The notes: generated from the letters alone by a model not told the origin. A stretch of DNA of 64,000 nt from Pseudeuparius sepicola (GCA_963920635.1 OY987301.1:57976560-58040559); one strand, 5' to 3'; counted from the stretch's first letter, positions 23,375 through 36,520 are shown. Numbers and translations are program-made.

Positions 23375-26300
23375 GGACTGCTAGGGGGTTTGTTGTTCGG
23401 TTAACTAAAACTTATTTTCAACTTAAAAAGCTGTGGGCGGCATAGACACAGAAGAAGAAAAATAAATAAATTTTAAATTGCATCACACTTGTCTTGACTT
23501 CGCACTATTTTGTGCTAATTTGTACTAAGGTAACAATTGAAAATGTACAAAAAGGAAGATCAAAATTATTTTCATAACTGAGATTCTAACCAAAATAAAG
23601 GCTAGATTTTCTTTAACCGTATAATATGTTTACATACTTGTCCTTTATAAACAAAACAAGTGAAAAATTAGTAAGTAAATTTATAAATATTTACCTTTAA
23701 ATTTTAACAAAAATAATATATAAGTAACCATTAAATGCCAACAAACACTGAATTTGTTCTAAAATATTTACAAAATACCCAAAATATGTAAACAAATAGC
23801 AAAAATAGCAATAATAACGATATGGTAATAAGGTAAGATTAAGGCAAATTTACAGGTAAACTTCAAAAACAACAAAATATATGCAGGCAAATATTAGCCG
23901 AACAAAATCTCATATCATCATGAAATAACTTTAGAAAATGTCCGGTTACGATATTTTAGTGACTGACCGGACTATCGTGACCGGTCATTTTGGGTCACGC
24001 AAGTGGACAAATTAAAAAAATGCAGAAAAGTGTGCAATTCGATCGGTCACAATTTTCTCATCAAAATGGTATATACTACTATATATATATATATATATAT
24101 ATATACTATACTTGCAGGAATGGTTTTGTCATACAAATTGTAAATAATGGAAAATTCAATTTGGAACTTTTATACGTACCTACGGTGCGTCCACAGAAAG
24201 TACCTATATATGTGTGTGTTTGTCCAATTTTTTATTAATTTTTAAGTTTCTCATAATATTAGGTATTTCTTATTAATTTCAAATTTTCCTATTTTTGTGC
24301 TCACCGCGAAATAAATATGCCTTTTCCCGAGATGCCCTCAGACACCTACCTGAGCGCCATCTGAAGGCATATCGCCCGAACCAATTACAATTCAGTACCG
24401 ATTCGACGAACCCGCGGTGCCTTTGAATCAACTCTCGCGCCATCCGCGAATTCACGGGGTTTTAATGCCTCGATTCACCCCTCCTCCAAGCAGCTGACCA
24501 AGAATTGACCATCAACCAACGCTGGCGCCTGCAGGACCTCCACAAAGTAACTGAGGAACCCATTCGACTGGATCCAGGTTCGGCAAGTTAATTAGGTAAG
24601 CTGTCTGAGGTCGTTTTTCATTATTTACGCCGCCCGAATTTGCCTAACTTTCCATTTAACTCTCTAATAACGTTATGGAAGGTTTTTTCTCTTGAATTTT
24701 GAAGTTGGGGATTGATTTTGGTTTTGTTTACCAGAGCTCTCCCCAACAGATTCATACTTCAAGGTTCACTACACAACAATACCATTTTACTCGTAGTATA
24801 GTATTTTTTATTTTGAACTAATATTGGTTGCCAAAAAAGTCCCAAATGATACTTTCCTTTTGCGATTTTGGCATATTTCTATTTGTCACACTAATGATAA
24901 TCTCTGCTTGGAAAGAGCCACAAAAAAAACAAAACACCTATTTAAATTTAATATTGTCAGAAATTTCTTTGTAGCGCAAACAGATCCATTTAATTTTTAA
25001 TTTAACAAAATATATAACACAGATCAAACATATACAAGATATAGATATAAATAGAAAGGGGCTTTTAATTGCAGAGAACACCAGCTATTTTATTTTTATT
25101 ACTTTTACTGATGATAATTGATGCGTAATAAGCCAATTATAAGATAAGAGATGTGAAAGTTCCTAAAAAATTGGTGGGAAATTTAAAATTCGGTCAAACT
25201 GGTCAACTTGACTGTTGTCTATGTCCTCGATCACCTGGACAAGTTGCTTAATGTCATGACCGCCGAACATTGACTGACCGGTAAATGACCGGAAATTGTC
25301 CGGTGAAGATGACGGTGACCAGTTGACTGCCAACACTAAACTTTTGTGTACAATATTTAAACATATTTAGAAAGCGGTCTGTGTTGGAGAAGGCGTAATA
25401 TACCTGAATTAATCGAAAAGTTTATCAAATGTGAAACTTGAACCCATGTGTAAAAAAAACTTGCCGAAAATATTCGTTTTTGATATAAGTACGCAGAAAT
25501 TAAATCGTTTTAATTTAGAAGTTAATATTAAAAATTTCCGTTACATCAGGGTTTTAATTTTCCATCAAGCACTCCCTCCGAGTCAACGAATAGAAAATGA
25601 AAAAAATACATGAAAACGTTATTAGATGGCAAAATATTTTTCTTCTTACTGTTTTACTAACTTCCTCAATAAGAAAGAGATACTAAAGTAAAATGCAAAG
25701 TAGAGTGGCGTGTGCGTAAAAAAAGAAATAAATCAAAAATTTAACATCCCGTGTCTCGCTAATGAAGCTTTTAAGAAACTCATATAAGCATATAAACATC
25801 TTGAACAAGTTTTCTCAATAACATTTTAAAGTGAAAGCTACAGAAAGGGCACTTTCAAAAAAAAAATAAACAAAATCAAAAATCAAAGTAGACCTAGACT
25901 TTAGCAGACTTCTCCATTATTCCTTCGAAACAAGTCTCCTTAATAATATTTTTTCAAAACCTACAAAAAGGGTACTTTACCAATGTAAAAAATAAGGTGT
26001 TTTTTTTTTTAATTTTATTTTTTTTAAGTAATATAATGTCCCAAATTAGTTTCAAACCAAGCAGAGCTGAACCCATATAAGATCAAAGTTGAACTCGAAA
26101 TTTGTTTGTCATTTACAACAGTAGCTCAGGAAATCCGGGGACACACTGTATAAAATGGAAATTATACATCGAAATTGGCTTGGCTTCGGTTGTTATATTT
26201 CCTTCAAATACGTCGTGGCTTATTAAGAAGTTTTTCGGAGATATCACTAGAACTTCTAACATATGTTAGGTATACTTACCTAGATAAATGTTTACCTAAC

Positions 26301-26385
26301 TTAAATTGAACAGAAAGCGCGAAGTACTTAAAAGTATAAGAAAACTCTACAATTCTAATTATTATAGTGTGTTTCTTTGCCCAGA
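23375..26385. other. non-coding sequence with TA microsatellite and a possible exon
   Basis: A (TA)n run lies at about 24080-24105. A CCGGTCA-rich patch occurs at 23940-24000 and again at 25185-25330. The stretch 24300-24600 is more GC-rich, apparently unique, and ends in a donor-like AGGTAAGC (24594-24601); it might be a host non-coding exon but no frame supports it. Sequence at 25800-26150 resembles arms of the 47.9-48.8 kb foldback and ends in ACACACTGTATA. Confidence 0.4.
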
Positions 26386-26388
26386 GAA

Positions 26389-26587
26389 TATACAGGATTT
26401 CCTATAAATAAGTGCCAAAATTTTAACCACGTATCGAACTCATCAAAAGAACACCTTTTTTCAAATAATTTATTCGCTGTAAGCTACTATATTTCGAAAA
26501 AAATAATAAAAAAAGTTGTTGCTTCTGATGAATTAAACAGGTGGTTAAAATTATTGTGGCACTTATTTTTGGGACGTCCTGAATATA
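26389..26587. mobile_element. ~200-bp MITE with inverted ends
   Basis: TATACAGGAT...AAATAAGTGCC at the left pairs with GGCACTTATTTTTGGGACGTCCTGAATATA at the right; inside, TTTTAACCACGT pairs with CAGGTGGTTAAAA. No coding capacity. Confidence 0.65.
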
Positions 26588-26589
26588 AG

Positions 26590-28790
26590 TAATTCGGACA
26601 AAAGTCAATACTTAGTCAATTTTCCGCATAAGCATGTGGTTGCTTCTGGGGTACGGTACAAATGAAGTCACTTGGAACAGCATAGAAACCTTTGAATTTT
26701 ATACAGGTGATTTCTGCTGATATAAGTCTGGTATTTTTACCAGTGGCAGAGCGTGGTAAATGCTATGAAGTAGATCACGCCCCGTATATCACTATGTTCA
26801 TTTATATTTGACCAGGGTAGCTTGAGAACAGGCGCCTCGGCAATAAAATACGAGACGAAGCACTTTTTTTAACCATATTAAAAATCGCACCTGGTATTAG
26901 TAGTGAAAAGAGATGAAGGAACAAGAAGATAGAGACAGCGCATGCTCGCTTAATATAATATTACCAATAGGGAAGTTTCCTCTAATCGAATTTCGAGATA
27001 AAACGCTAATCAGCCGATGAAGTATCACCTTATTACACTATTAGCACATATAACTTTCCTCAAAAGTGTTGCATTAATTAATAATTTGAAAATAAAATGA
27101 AGATTTTTTAAATCTTCATTCGGTTTGCCGACGAGGGTTTCTATGTCGCAATAGTTCCCGAAAATTGCCGAACGCTAGCTCAGAAGAAGAAGAAATAAAA
27201 ATAATTGGACATTGTGAAATATCCTTCAGCTGACAGGGGACAACATAACCAGCAAATCCAAACTTTGGATAGTTTGACTGTTTTTGACGATAGCTTTTGT
27301 CGTAGAAACATATTGTTTATTATTATCTTCTAGTCTAAACAATAATAAAGAAGAGGAAGTATAAAGGATTAATTTTTCTATTTACTGTGTCGAAAGGTAG
27401 GTAGGAAATCCCAGATTAAATTATCTTAATGTAATTAATTTATTGGGTTTACAGCTTAGGTAGGTATATATTTATCGTTTACAGGTACAAGGTTATCAAT
27501 ATTATATGTATTCCTGCAGTATGTCTACGTTGTATTAGTAAGATACTCTGATAAAATAAATAAACCAGAGTTTCTTTTTATCTGGCGCAGTGGGCATGGT
27601 CACAAACATTTTGATAGTATTATCGGACGTATTTGTGCAATAGCTAACAAACCACTTTTCGTCATTGTGAATAAATACACACAAATACAACTCCTTTCGA
27701 TGATTCTCAGTATTCTTCGTCGTCGAAATAGTCCACAGTGGAGTGGACTGTCGAACGTCAAGCTTTATTTACTCAGTTGTCAGGTTTAATCGGGGTATGA
27801 CATTAGAAAGATGCTTTATGTTTATTTTAGTTTTACCAGTCCTAAATTATTTTACTTTCATGTCACAAAAGAATAGGTATTTCTAAATATAAAATTATAT
27901 AATGAAAAATCGATTATACATATTATTAAAAAATAAGATATAACTAATGAAATAGGTATCATAGTTCAATCTGCTCGAAAACGCACAGCCTGATAACAGT
28001 AGAACTTCTAATCTGGGCATCGTTCTGTGACTTGCTTCACAGCGGTTTACGGCATAACCGATACAGCCAGGTTGGAAGAGAAAGAGATGGCAGAGTACGT
28101 TAACATAGGGAAAAACAGCATTCGAGTAAGTTGAATCGTCAAACTTAAAGATCAAGTAAAATACTAACTTTTATGCGATATGAAAAATTTTGATACGGCG
28201 TACCGTTCTCGAGATATTGACGATTGATTTTTTTCTTAATATTTCTCCAGAAACGTGAAAATTAAGATTTTTGAAAATACCAAAGTGCCTTTTAAAAGTG
28301 AAGGTTATTGATATCGGGGGCAAAAAATCCTCTATTTCACATTTGGCCATATTGTTGACCCCTTTAAGTTGACTCTGAAAACAAGGATTTTGGAAAAATT
28401 GACAATTTCTATTTTTGGGGCTGAAACTTTGCCACTTTACCAATATTGCATTCCGAAAACTTGTAAAAAACTTCGACTTTCCACGTTACCTAGAAATTTG
28501 TCAAATCATGAGATTAGCCCGCATGAATCCAGGAAATAAGTGCACAGGAAGAAAGCGCACAGGAATAAAAAAGTAGGGAGACAGACGGTGGGGGCGACTC
28601 GACGCGCGCAGTGGCCGAGATCATCCGCTTTATGATTCCGATTGCCTCCTACGCTTCAAAATCCCCACTCCCCACGTTGGTCTGTGATTCCCACTAAGAC
28701 GCCACGGCGTGCAACGGAAGCTATAAATTGTTTTACCTTCATTATTTGTGTAGCTGGCCTGGAGAGCACATAATAAAACATTTTTGTGAG
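26590..28790. other. non-coding sequence, nothing recognised
   Basis: Apart from a short fragment (26632-26660) of the LINE 3' tail seen again at 34.6 and 40.4 kb, and foldback-like words near 28190-28480, I see nothing identifiable. Confidence 0.45.
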
Positions 28791-28793
28791 AAA

Positions 28794-29686
28794 ATGCCGG
28801 TAATAAACACGACGAAAGAAAAAATAGCCATTATAAAATGGTATTACATGTCCCAAAGTGCCAATGAAGTTGTTGGGCGCTTCGTGTTTACCTTCCCGGA
28901 TAGACCAGTGCCGGACTGTAGCACGATACCGTTTTGAAGAAATCAGGTGTGTATCTGGCCGCAGAAAATGTAGATCTGATGTTGAAAATCGAAATCGCCC
29001 TGCTATTTCTGCAGCAAGAGAACAGAGAGAGGTTAATGTTCGTGCCGTATGACAATATTGAAAAGAAATCGGTGCAAATGCTTCAGGGCACAAGAAACCC
29101 AAGAAATTTTCCCAGATGACCATTTTAGGCGACTGGAATTTTGTGAGGCCATGAGAACCAAATGCGATGAAAACGATAGTTTTCTGGAAAAAGTTGTATT
29201 TACGGGCGAGACAACATTTGCACTTCATGGCCATCATAATCACCAGGTTGTTCGTTATTGGTCTATACGGGAAATAAACATTTAAGTATCCCACGACAAC
29301 TTTTGCAAAATTAGATTGTTATCGCTATTACTGCTCGTAATGTCGAGTTGAGAGGTGTATAGTTCCAGCAGGATGGTTGTCCGGCACATAATGCCCGGAT
29401 CGTTCAGGATTATTAATTTAAACACCACATTTCCTGAACGACTTATTTCTACTAGAGGCGCAATGAATTGGCCAGCCCGATCTCCTGACCCAACGATTTT
29501 TACCGTTGGGGGTACTTAAAAGGTACTCTTTACGGACATCAACATGAAAGGCCTCAAACGGTAGAAGAGTTGCGAGATAAAATAATAAATTTATGTTCCA
29601 ACATTTCGCCTGCAACCTTAGTTGATGTTCGTAGAGAATTCTACGACAGGTTGGGCTATTGTGAGGCCCAAGGGGGGCATCTTTGA
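28794..29686 (+). pseudogene. mariner/DUF4817-type transposase, heavily broken
   Basis: The N-terminus (from the Met at 28794) holds a helix-turn-helix of the DUF4817 kind (KIAIIKWYYMSQSANEV). After frame changes come RRLEFCEAM, a degenerate first catalytic block (V-F-T-G-E-T-T-F, with Gly where Asp is needed), an intact F-Q-Q-D-G second block near 29365, the W-P-A-R-S-P-D third block near 29470 and a Glu/Arg-rich C-terminus to 29686. There are several stops and frameshifts plus a lost catalytic Asp, so it cannot make an active transposase. Antisense frames here are shadows. Confidence 0.72.
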
Positions 29687-29689
29687 GCC

Positions 29690-30315
29690 TCTCCTGGGAC
29701 AATATTTTTGATTCTTTTTTAATTTTCCTTTTTTCTTTTTAGTTTTTCTCTCTTTTGTTTTCTCAGAATTCTGTTTTATTTTATGCCAAACCCAGGCGAT
29801 AGTATCGAAAAGAATTAGTTTCAGAGTAATGATCTCTCCGTACTAGGTGCTTACTCCCTCCCTCACTATGGCCTTGCAGGTCCCACGCTGCACGTCCCCC
29901 GGCGGGCCTCTTCCCCTACTTTCTCCCTACCTATTAGTGATATTATAGCGGGGACTTTTAAAAAAAACCTGTTTATACATTATAGCACAAATACAGCTTT
30001 TGCCGAACTTTTTTTGTTCTCTTTTAATTATTTCACTTGCCTGAAAGCGCCATTGACAATATTGAATAAGAAAGAGTAGAAGGGTCGAAAGCTCGTGCTG
30101 CGCCGCTGCAGCAAATATGGAGGCAGAGGCACGTGTCATGGTAATGTCGATGCCAAATTCTCAAAATGTTGCCATCATGCTCCCAATTCCGAGCATATTC
30201 AGCATTTCCAAGGGAACGTTCCTTTTTCGAACACTTTTGCTCGCATAAAAATACGTGCGTGCACGGGGATTGGGAACGTTACTTCTCAGATGTCATCAGG
30301 TGCCAGAATAGTTAT
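29690..30315. other. non-coding sequence, nothing recognised
   Basis: Contains a pyrimidine-rich unique patch (29850-29935). No gene or repeat ends recognised. Confidence 0.4.
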
Positions 30316-30318
30316 TTA

Positions 30319-30424
30319 TGCAACAAGTGCATAAAGTAGTACTTTTTTTCATGAATGGGAAAGTTGCGGGCACGAACCGTAGGTGAGTGCGCGCAATCCC
30401 ATGAATGAAAAAAAGACACTTTAT
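30319..30424. repeat. imperfect hairpin, about 35-bp arms
   Basis: GTGCATAAAGTAGTACTTTT near 30327 pairs with AAAAAAAGACACTTTATGCAT near 30408, with CATGAATGGGA / TCCCATGAATG continuing the arms. Small foldback remnant. Confidence 0.6.
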
Positions 30425-30439
30425 GCATGAGTTTCATAC

Positions 30440-30880
30440 ATTATTTTTTATACGATCGTGCTTAAACATTGAAATATTTGGGATGGGATTTTTGTGTTAT
30501 ATACTAAAGGGCATATAAATGCACTATGGTTTTCAATTAGGAGGATTATAATATTTAGATCGCGGTCTCACTACGTTTACACATAGTATTGATATCGATT
30601 TGAATATGTTTCTAGAATTATTGAAAACCGCATGAAGAGATTTTGAGATTGATTTGAATCTCAAAATAAATTTTCTTATTTTCGGGATTTAACGCCATAT
30701 TTACCATTTATGAAAACACCAAACTGCATTACACTGAATTCGATTCCAAACTCCATGTAAACGTAGAGAGTGAAAAAAAGTAAGTTTTTTTAGAGAGTGA
30801 AAAAAGTAAGTTTTTTTAACTTGTTAAAAAAAGATATACTTTGTAAAGTTTTTATAACGATCGTATAAAAAAATTATTTT
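30440..30880. mobile_element. ~440-bp MITE with TTTTTTATACGATCGT ends
   Basis: TTATTTTTTATACGATCGT at the left pairs with ACGATCGTATAAAAAAATTA at the right. A short direct repeat (AGAGAGTGAAAAAAGTAAG) occurs twice near 30768-30815. No coding capacity. Confidence 0.6.
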
Positions 30881-30884
30881 TTTG

Positions 30885-32985
30885 CTTTTCCCTCTAAAAT
30901 GAGTAATCGAGAGAGATATCTAGGGTCCATATAGATAACGATCGTGGCAACCGATGCTTTTCGATAATTTCTTAATTTTCTTGCGGTTTAATTTTATATA
31001 TATAATATGCTCCCCGACGTCTTCTATTTTCTTTTTTTTTTTCAGGAAGCCTAGGCCAGGAGAGCTTAAAAACCAGAAGAGAGGAACTTAAGTAGGCCGT
31101 TGATATTGACGATGCAGCCCCATATACGCACTTGCAATAATTGCACTTTGTCCTTTAGGAAAGGTGTGTTTAAGGCTATACCTTTTTTTGTCATTTGCTT
31201 ATACCAAGGTGGCCTATGCTACCTTAAATTTTTGATTAATATTCAAGTATTAAGGTCGAATGCATAGAGACTTGATTTCAGGCAGGCGTCCTCACGACAA
31301 CGTGCATACCTCTATGAGAGCATATGAGAGCAAGCTTACCTAGTATACCTTTCGCTTATAATATATGACCAGGTCAGGTCAAAGATATAGGTTAGGTTGA
31401 ACTATCGAATATGACATTCATCTACCTTTCAGTCGTAAGCTATAGCAGTCCAATGAGAAAATTATCAAAATGGAAGTAGTTGTTTCAAACAGACTTATTA
31501 TCTACCTAGTTAATGTAACGATAATATTACGTTTAAAACTGAAAGCAAGCAGAATTTCAAAAAACCACTGCCAATGGAATCTCTACTTCCACCTCACTTT
31601 TAATATCCTATATTTCTGAGTAAACTTCAACATCGCACTCAAATCCTACAATATATCAACATATTGTCACTTTTTTAGATTTTCATTCCCTCATAACCAT
31701 ACTCATTTACCTACATTGTTTTTGCAAAATAATGCCAAAATTGTATTCCCTGCCCCCTAAAACACAGAAAGCGACATATTAGTTTCATGACATTTTAACC
31801 TGAAATTTATTAATCTGTCACTTCACTTTGACGTGGCAAGATCTTTGAGAAAGGAGGAAGATTTATTCTCCGAAAACTCAGAAAACAAATTTGTTGAAGT
31901 GATTTTTTGAGTTACACGTTTAAAGTTTCGTTCATTCACTGTTAAGAATTTATGAATTTTCCAGGCAACTTGAAAAAGTTGTCTTTCGATCAGTTTGGTG
32001 GAGAAAAACCCAATTAAAATTAAATGGATATTAGTTTCTATTTTCAAATTCGCCCCTTTTTCACCCGTCTCAACCCACCCACTTCAAATTTTCTCTAATA
32101 AGGATTATATACCTACTAATTTTGTTGGCTGAAAACTAAATAATATTAATAACAATATTTTCATCGCATTTCCACAGGGCGATTTTGTCAAAAAACAATT
32201 GGAACTGTTCTATTGTAGGCAAGATTACATAAATATATACCAAATTTTAAACTGATATCTTAATCCGTTCTTAACACACGACCTTGCTTTCGTCGTTTTA
32301 GGACATTTTAAACCGATATACAAAACATAACAAAATTTATTCAGATTTATATTAATTACATAGTAGGTTAATAGCAAAGTGATATATATCGCTTATGCTT
32401 CCTTCCTAGGTATTTTTAGAATGTTTAGAGGTGGCCTCCGAAAGAATCGATCCTGGAGTAAGTATTGAAATTATTAAAATAACAGTGTTATCTACGATTA
32501 AAGACAGTGTATGATGTGTTGATGGAAGAAATTAATTGGTATCTCCGGCTATTTGGTTGATTGCTAGTATGGGAGCCCTCGTATTGATTTTCCTTGTGTC
32601 GAATTGATTTTACGTTAGGATGTTAATTCTTTGATTCCGAGAGGCACTTGCACTATACTCTCTCGGATTGGTAGGGGCCGCTATAACGCCCAGGTATTCA
32701 CCAAAAGATCTGCTAGTCGAATGTTCTTTCTAATTCTAGGGCTGCAGGGTAATAAAATAGTTACTCGTGTGTAAGTTCGACCTGGCTTTTCTTGTGTCAT
32801 CGATCGTTCGCTAGCTTCTTTGTCGATTGCATCTCGGTTTTGAGTATTGTTTTCTTTTCCAGCCATTTTCAGGACAGGATATATCGAGTGAATAAGTACA
32901 AGGAACAAATATATGGTTTGGCCCATAAAACACAGAACAGGTTAGCCACAAAATATAGTAGTACTTGGGCGAATGCTATCCTAAT
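30885..32985. other. non-coding sequence, nothing recognised
   Basis: No supported gene, RNA or bounded repeat. Short open frames on both strands lack family features. Confidence 0.45.
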
Positions 32986-34497
32986 GTAAAATTTTAATAC
33001 TTTGCAATGGTTTATTATTATAATAAGTTAAAAGCAAACAACAACATGTTTTAAGTAATATCTAACAACAATTAAACGTTTATTTGAAAAGCAAGACTAG
33101 ACTGTTTTGAATAAAAATTTCCAAAAATTAAAAAGTAAACAAGTCTTAGTTGGCCATGACTTTTCTTTTGTTTTTATTGTTTTGACAAGTCTGAGTTTAA
33201 AGAAGTGAAACAGTTCAAAGCTGTACTGCGTTTATTTAAGGTAAAAATATGGCTGTTAATCCTGAAACAGCGGCTGCTATTGTTGCGTTGCTTCAAGACG
33301 GAAGAACTGAGCGATATGTTGCCCAACAATATGCCGTATCCAATAGCACTGTGCACCGTATTTATACACGTTTTTTGGAAACTAGAGCTTACACCAGACG
33401 ACCTGGAACTGGTCCCCAACGAAAAACTAACGCTCATGATGATCGCTTCATCCTCTTGCAAAGTCTACGAGATCGTCGTGCTACAGCTGTAGAAATCAGA
33501 AATAGACTTCATCATGTTCGGAATACCAATGTAAGCGAACGTACAGTTAGACGAAGACTTGGAGAAGCCAATCTTACCAGTCGTAGACCTGCAACAGGTC
33601 CAGAGCTTCTTAGGCGTCATCGTGTTGCGCGACTTCGGTTTGCCAGAAATCATGAGCACTCGGGTGAAAATGATTGGGGGCGAATTTTATTTACTGATGA
33701 GTCCAGGTTTAGCCTGCGATCTCCAGATGGTCGCGAGAGAGTATGGCGAAGACCACAAGAGCGTTTTGCAGAATGTACCTTCAGTCCTAGAGTAGGATAC
33801 CAAGGAGGTTCAGTAATGGTGTGGGCTGGAATTTCTCTGGAGGTACACACTGAGTTGTACATCGTTCCAAGAGGCTACTTAACTGCTGCCAGGTACATTG
33901 ATGAAATTCTCCAAGATTTTGTTGTCCCGTATGTTGATTTTATTGGAAATAACTTTCTTCTGATGCATGATAATGCCAGACCTCATACCGCAAGAATCAC
34001 TCAACAGTATTTAAATGATGTAAACATTCCTGTTTTGGAGTGGCCAGCGTTAAGTCCAGATGCGAACCCGATTGAACATGTTTGGGACATGCTTGGGCGA
34101 AGAATGCGAAGTCGTGTTCCTGCTCCTTTAACCATAAATCAGTTGAAACAAGCTCTTTTAGAGGAATGGGACCTTATTCCTCAAGAGGACATTCGCCATT
34201 TGATTTGAGGCATGCCACGGAGAATGCATGCAATCATTCGAGCTCGCGGGGGTAATACCCGTTATTAAAAATGCTCCTCATTAGTTTTTGCTCAAAAATC
34301 GTTTAAGTTTTGATTCATTTAAGGACATTTTGCCACAACACCAATGTGGGTTTATCGTTCTAATTTTTTAAATTGTAACAAAAGTTTTTATTTAAAAAAA
34401 AAGCGCCCAATTGTTATTAGTAATTACTTAAAACATGTTGTTGTTTGCGTTTAACTTATTATAATAATAAACCATCGCAAAGTATTAAAATTTCACA
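32986..34497 (+). mobile_element. Tc1-type DNA transposon, nearly intact
   Basis: The inverted ends are about 75 bp: TTTTAATACTTTGCAATGG at 32992 pairs with CCATCGCAAAGTATTAAAA near 34472-34490, and the arms continue through TTATTATTATAATAAG and ACAACAACATGTTTTAAGTA. They flank one transposase gene. The outermost bases and TA duplication are approximate because the flanks are AT-rich. Confidence 0.85.
33249..34208 (+). CDS. Tc1-like transposase with a late nonsense mutation
   Basis: This 319-residue protein has an N-terminal paired-type helix-turn-helix region (about residues 1-110) and a catalytic domain with D in ILFTDESRF (about 150), D in LMHDNARPH (about 241) and E in NPIEHVWD (about 277). 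The last two are 34-35 residues apart, the DD34E spacing of Tc1. It would bind the inverted ends and cut and paste the element in the nucleus. Reading in frame past the TGA at 34206-34208 gives 20 more codons of transposase-like C-terminus ending at a TAA at 34266-34268. A single C-to-T change (CGA to TGA) therefore probably removed the tail. Otherwise intact, so the insertion is recent. Confidence 0.92.
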   Translation: MAVNPETAAAIVALLQDGRTERYVAQQYAVSNSTVHRIYTRFLETRAYTRRPGTGPQRKTNAHDDRFILLQSLRDRRATAVEIRNRLHHVRNTNVSERTVRRRLGEANLTSRRPATGPELLRRHRVARLRFARNHEHSGENDWGRILFTDESRFSLRSPDGRERVWRRPQERFAECTFSPRVGYQGGSVMVWAGISLEVHTELYIVPRGYLTAARYIDEILQDFVVPYVDFIGNNFLLMHDNARPHTARITQQYLNDVNIPVLEWPALSPDANPIEHVWDMLGRRMRSRVPAPLTINQLKQALLEEWDLIPQEDIRHLI

Positions 34498-34630
34498 TTT
34501 TTTAAATAAAAATTGTAAGTGCTCCGTTTTTCGTGCCGGTGAGTGTAGTTCTATCGGGAAAAAAGTCGGCCCTAGCCGCAAATGGCAACGAAGACAAAAT
34601 AATAGTAATTGCCCCCCTCCCTCGCACAAG

Positions 34631-34712
34631 CATGTGGTTGCTTCTGGGGTACTCCTAGTTTGGAGTATTGTGAGGGTGAGAATTATTATTATTATTATTA
34701 TTATTATATAAA
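34631..34712 (+). repeat. LINE 3' tail with (ATT)n
   Basis: The words GTTGCTTCTGGGGTACTCC and GTGAGGGTGAGAATTATT followed by an ATT run recur at 40375-40438, and the second half at 51405-51437. A shared sequence always ending in a trinucleotide run is typical of the 3' end of a non-LTR retrotransposon. No coding part is attached here. Confidence 0.65.
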
Positions 34713-34944
34713 GGCTGATTTGACATAACAACGGTTTGTGGGTTTGACCATAAATTATACATAGCTCATTGTCACGTCACAGATGATGCTCATGTGATCT
34801 GTCAAAGATTGAATCTGCTGAGTGGTGTGTGTGTGCAATATACCAACTTAGGGGCAAGCCCCGAAATTTAATATAACATTAAATGTGCACACGCTTTTGG
34901 TTCTAGTGACAATGCAATCTAGTGTACTCATATTGTGGTTTTTT

Positions 34945-35287
34945 CAAAATGGCCCCCATTCGAAGATGGCGGATTACCTATTTCTTCTCGACGTAGGACA
35001 TATGTATGAAATGAAAGGATTTGACAGGCAAAAAATGATAATGCGAGTGACGTCAGATGAAATCCAAGACGGCAGCCGCCCCAATATGGCTGATTACCTA
35101 TTTCTTCACAACCTCTTCGACATAGGTATCAAATGAAAGGGTTTGACAGGTGGAAAACTATAAGTTAAGCGGTGTTATACTAAATCTAATATGGCGGCCG
35201 TCCCAAGATGGCGGATTACCTATTTCATCACAACCTACTTGACATGGGTATCAAATGAAAGAATTTGACGAGTAGAAAACGATAAGG
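34945..35287 (+). repeat. ~125-bp tandem array, left half
   Basis: About three units carry AAGATGGCGGATTACCTATT (units near 34968, 35086, 35210), a CACAACCT...GACATGGGTATCAAATGAAAG block, and AAAACGATAAGG...GTGACGTCA. The array continues after the inserted element at 36521. Confidence 0.85.
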
Positions 35288-36520
35288 CAAGGCCTACTAT
35301 AAAGACAGGCCCTGGCGCACAAAAATCACGTGACCATCTCAGTCCGACGTTAGATGTCATTTGTCACATAACTGAAAGCGGCAGCTTGGGTTTTGAGAAG
35401 TTTTCAATGTTTAAAGTGTTTTTAAACGTCTTTATTTTTATTTTAGAAACAAGTTTGTGTCTAGTGCGGCGTGTGTCCTGGCGGAGGGGGACCGCCCAGG
35501 TGTTATGGCCTCTGGGTGGGAGTCGTGCCGTCCAAGAGTATTGGTGCCGCTCGCACCGACGCGACGCGACTGTTGAGCGCTGTAAGGGGAATTCTCCCCC
35601 GAACCACAGAATAGGGAACCCGGAATGAACTATTATGGACATGGGACATGGGACAGTATTGGACAGTGGAGCCTGAGACACAGAGGGGTGAACTGCTTAC
35701 GGGAGATCCGCGAGTTCAGACGGTCCGGGTGGCTGGAAGCCATTTCCGTTGACCACGTTCGGGTTTGTGTATTTATTGTATTCACCATTCACCTTGTGCG
35801 AAATAAATCAGTGTTGTAACGTACTCGAGGATTTTCGTTGTCGACCCACGCCCTCATACGGTTTCTATTCGGTCTTTCACGCTGCCGATCAACTGAGACC
35901 TCGTCAATAGTATACCTGCTCAGGTTAGTTTTCATTTTTATTTCTTAAAAAATAACCTAAATACCAAATATTGGGTCTGTTTATATTATATTTATACATA
36001 TTTCAAAAGCCAGGAAGAAAGTGTCGCCATAACAAATATATGTTTTGCCTCGGGATGAAAATTTGCGCCAAAAATGGATTCGTCAAATTCCAACTGAGAT
36101 TTAATTTCTAAAGAACCCTTAAGTATGTGTGGCTAACACATTTTCAAGAAAGTGAAACAATTAAAGTGGACAAATGTGCTGTGGGAGGAAAATACCTATA
36201 GAGAATATCACCTAAGCTAAAGGAAGGTGATGTCTCAACAATTTTTGAGAATGTGCCAAAATATTGTGAGTGCAGTGCCGTTTAACTCTCAGCCTAAAAC
36301 AGCTGAGGCAGGTTGAAAATTTTGAAAAAACAATTAGAGAAAGCTTGAATGCACAAAACCAATAATGTAATACTTAGATGAAAGAAAACTTGCCAAATTG
36401 TTACGAAATTTGTTTTTTCTACTTATCTCCAAAAATGACTTTCATTATATAGGACTAAGTTGGTCACGTGACTACGCGATTATGCGTTAGCGCCGTGGCC
36501 TGTCTTTATCGTTGGCCTCG
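35288..36520. mobile_element. 1.23-kb DNA element with 24-bp inverted ends and 8-bp target duplication
   Basis: CAAGGCCTACTATAAAGACA at 35288 pairs with the right end, which reads CGAGGCCAACGATAAAGACA in reverse complement (to 36520); the next bases AGGCC and the GTCACGTGACC block also match. The direct flanks are CGATAAGG at 35280-35287 and 36521-36528, a perfect 8-bp duplication. Eight bp and a CA terminus suit hAT- or P-type elements. The interior has a GC-rich stretch (35460-35600) and an AATAAA near 35801, but no transposase; non-autonomous. Confidence 0.8.

Noticed and set aside
23990..24238. 82-codon frame through the TA microsatellite
   Set aside because: Tyr-Ile repeat translated from (TA)n, no other support.
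24300..24600. Possible host exon ending in AGGTAAGC
   Set aside because: Composition and donor are suggestive, but there is no frame, no acceptor and no recognised product; noted only inside the stretch description.
28656..29294. 212-codon minus-strand frame
   Set aside because: It is antisense to the broken DUF4817-type transposase, whose plus-strand motifs are recognisable.
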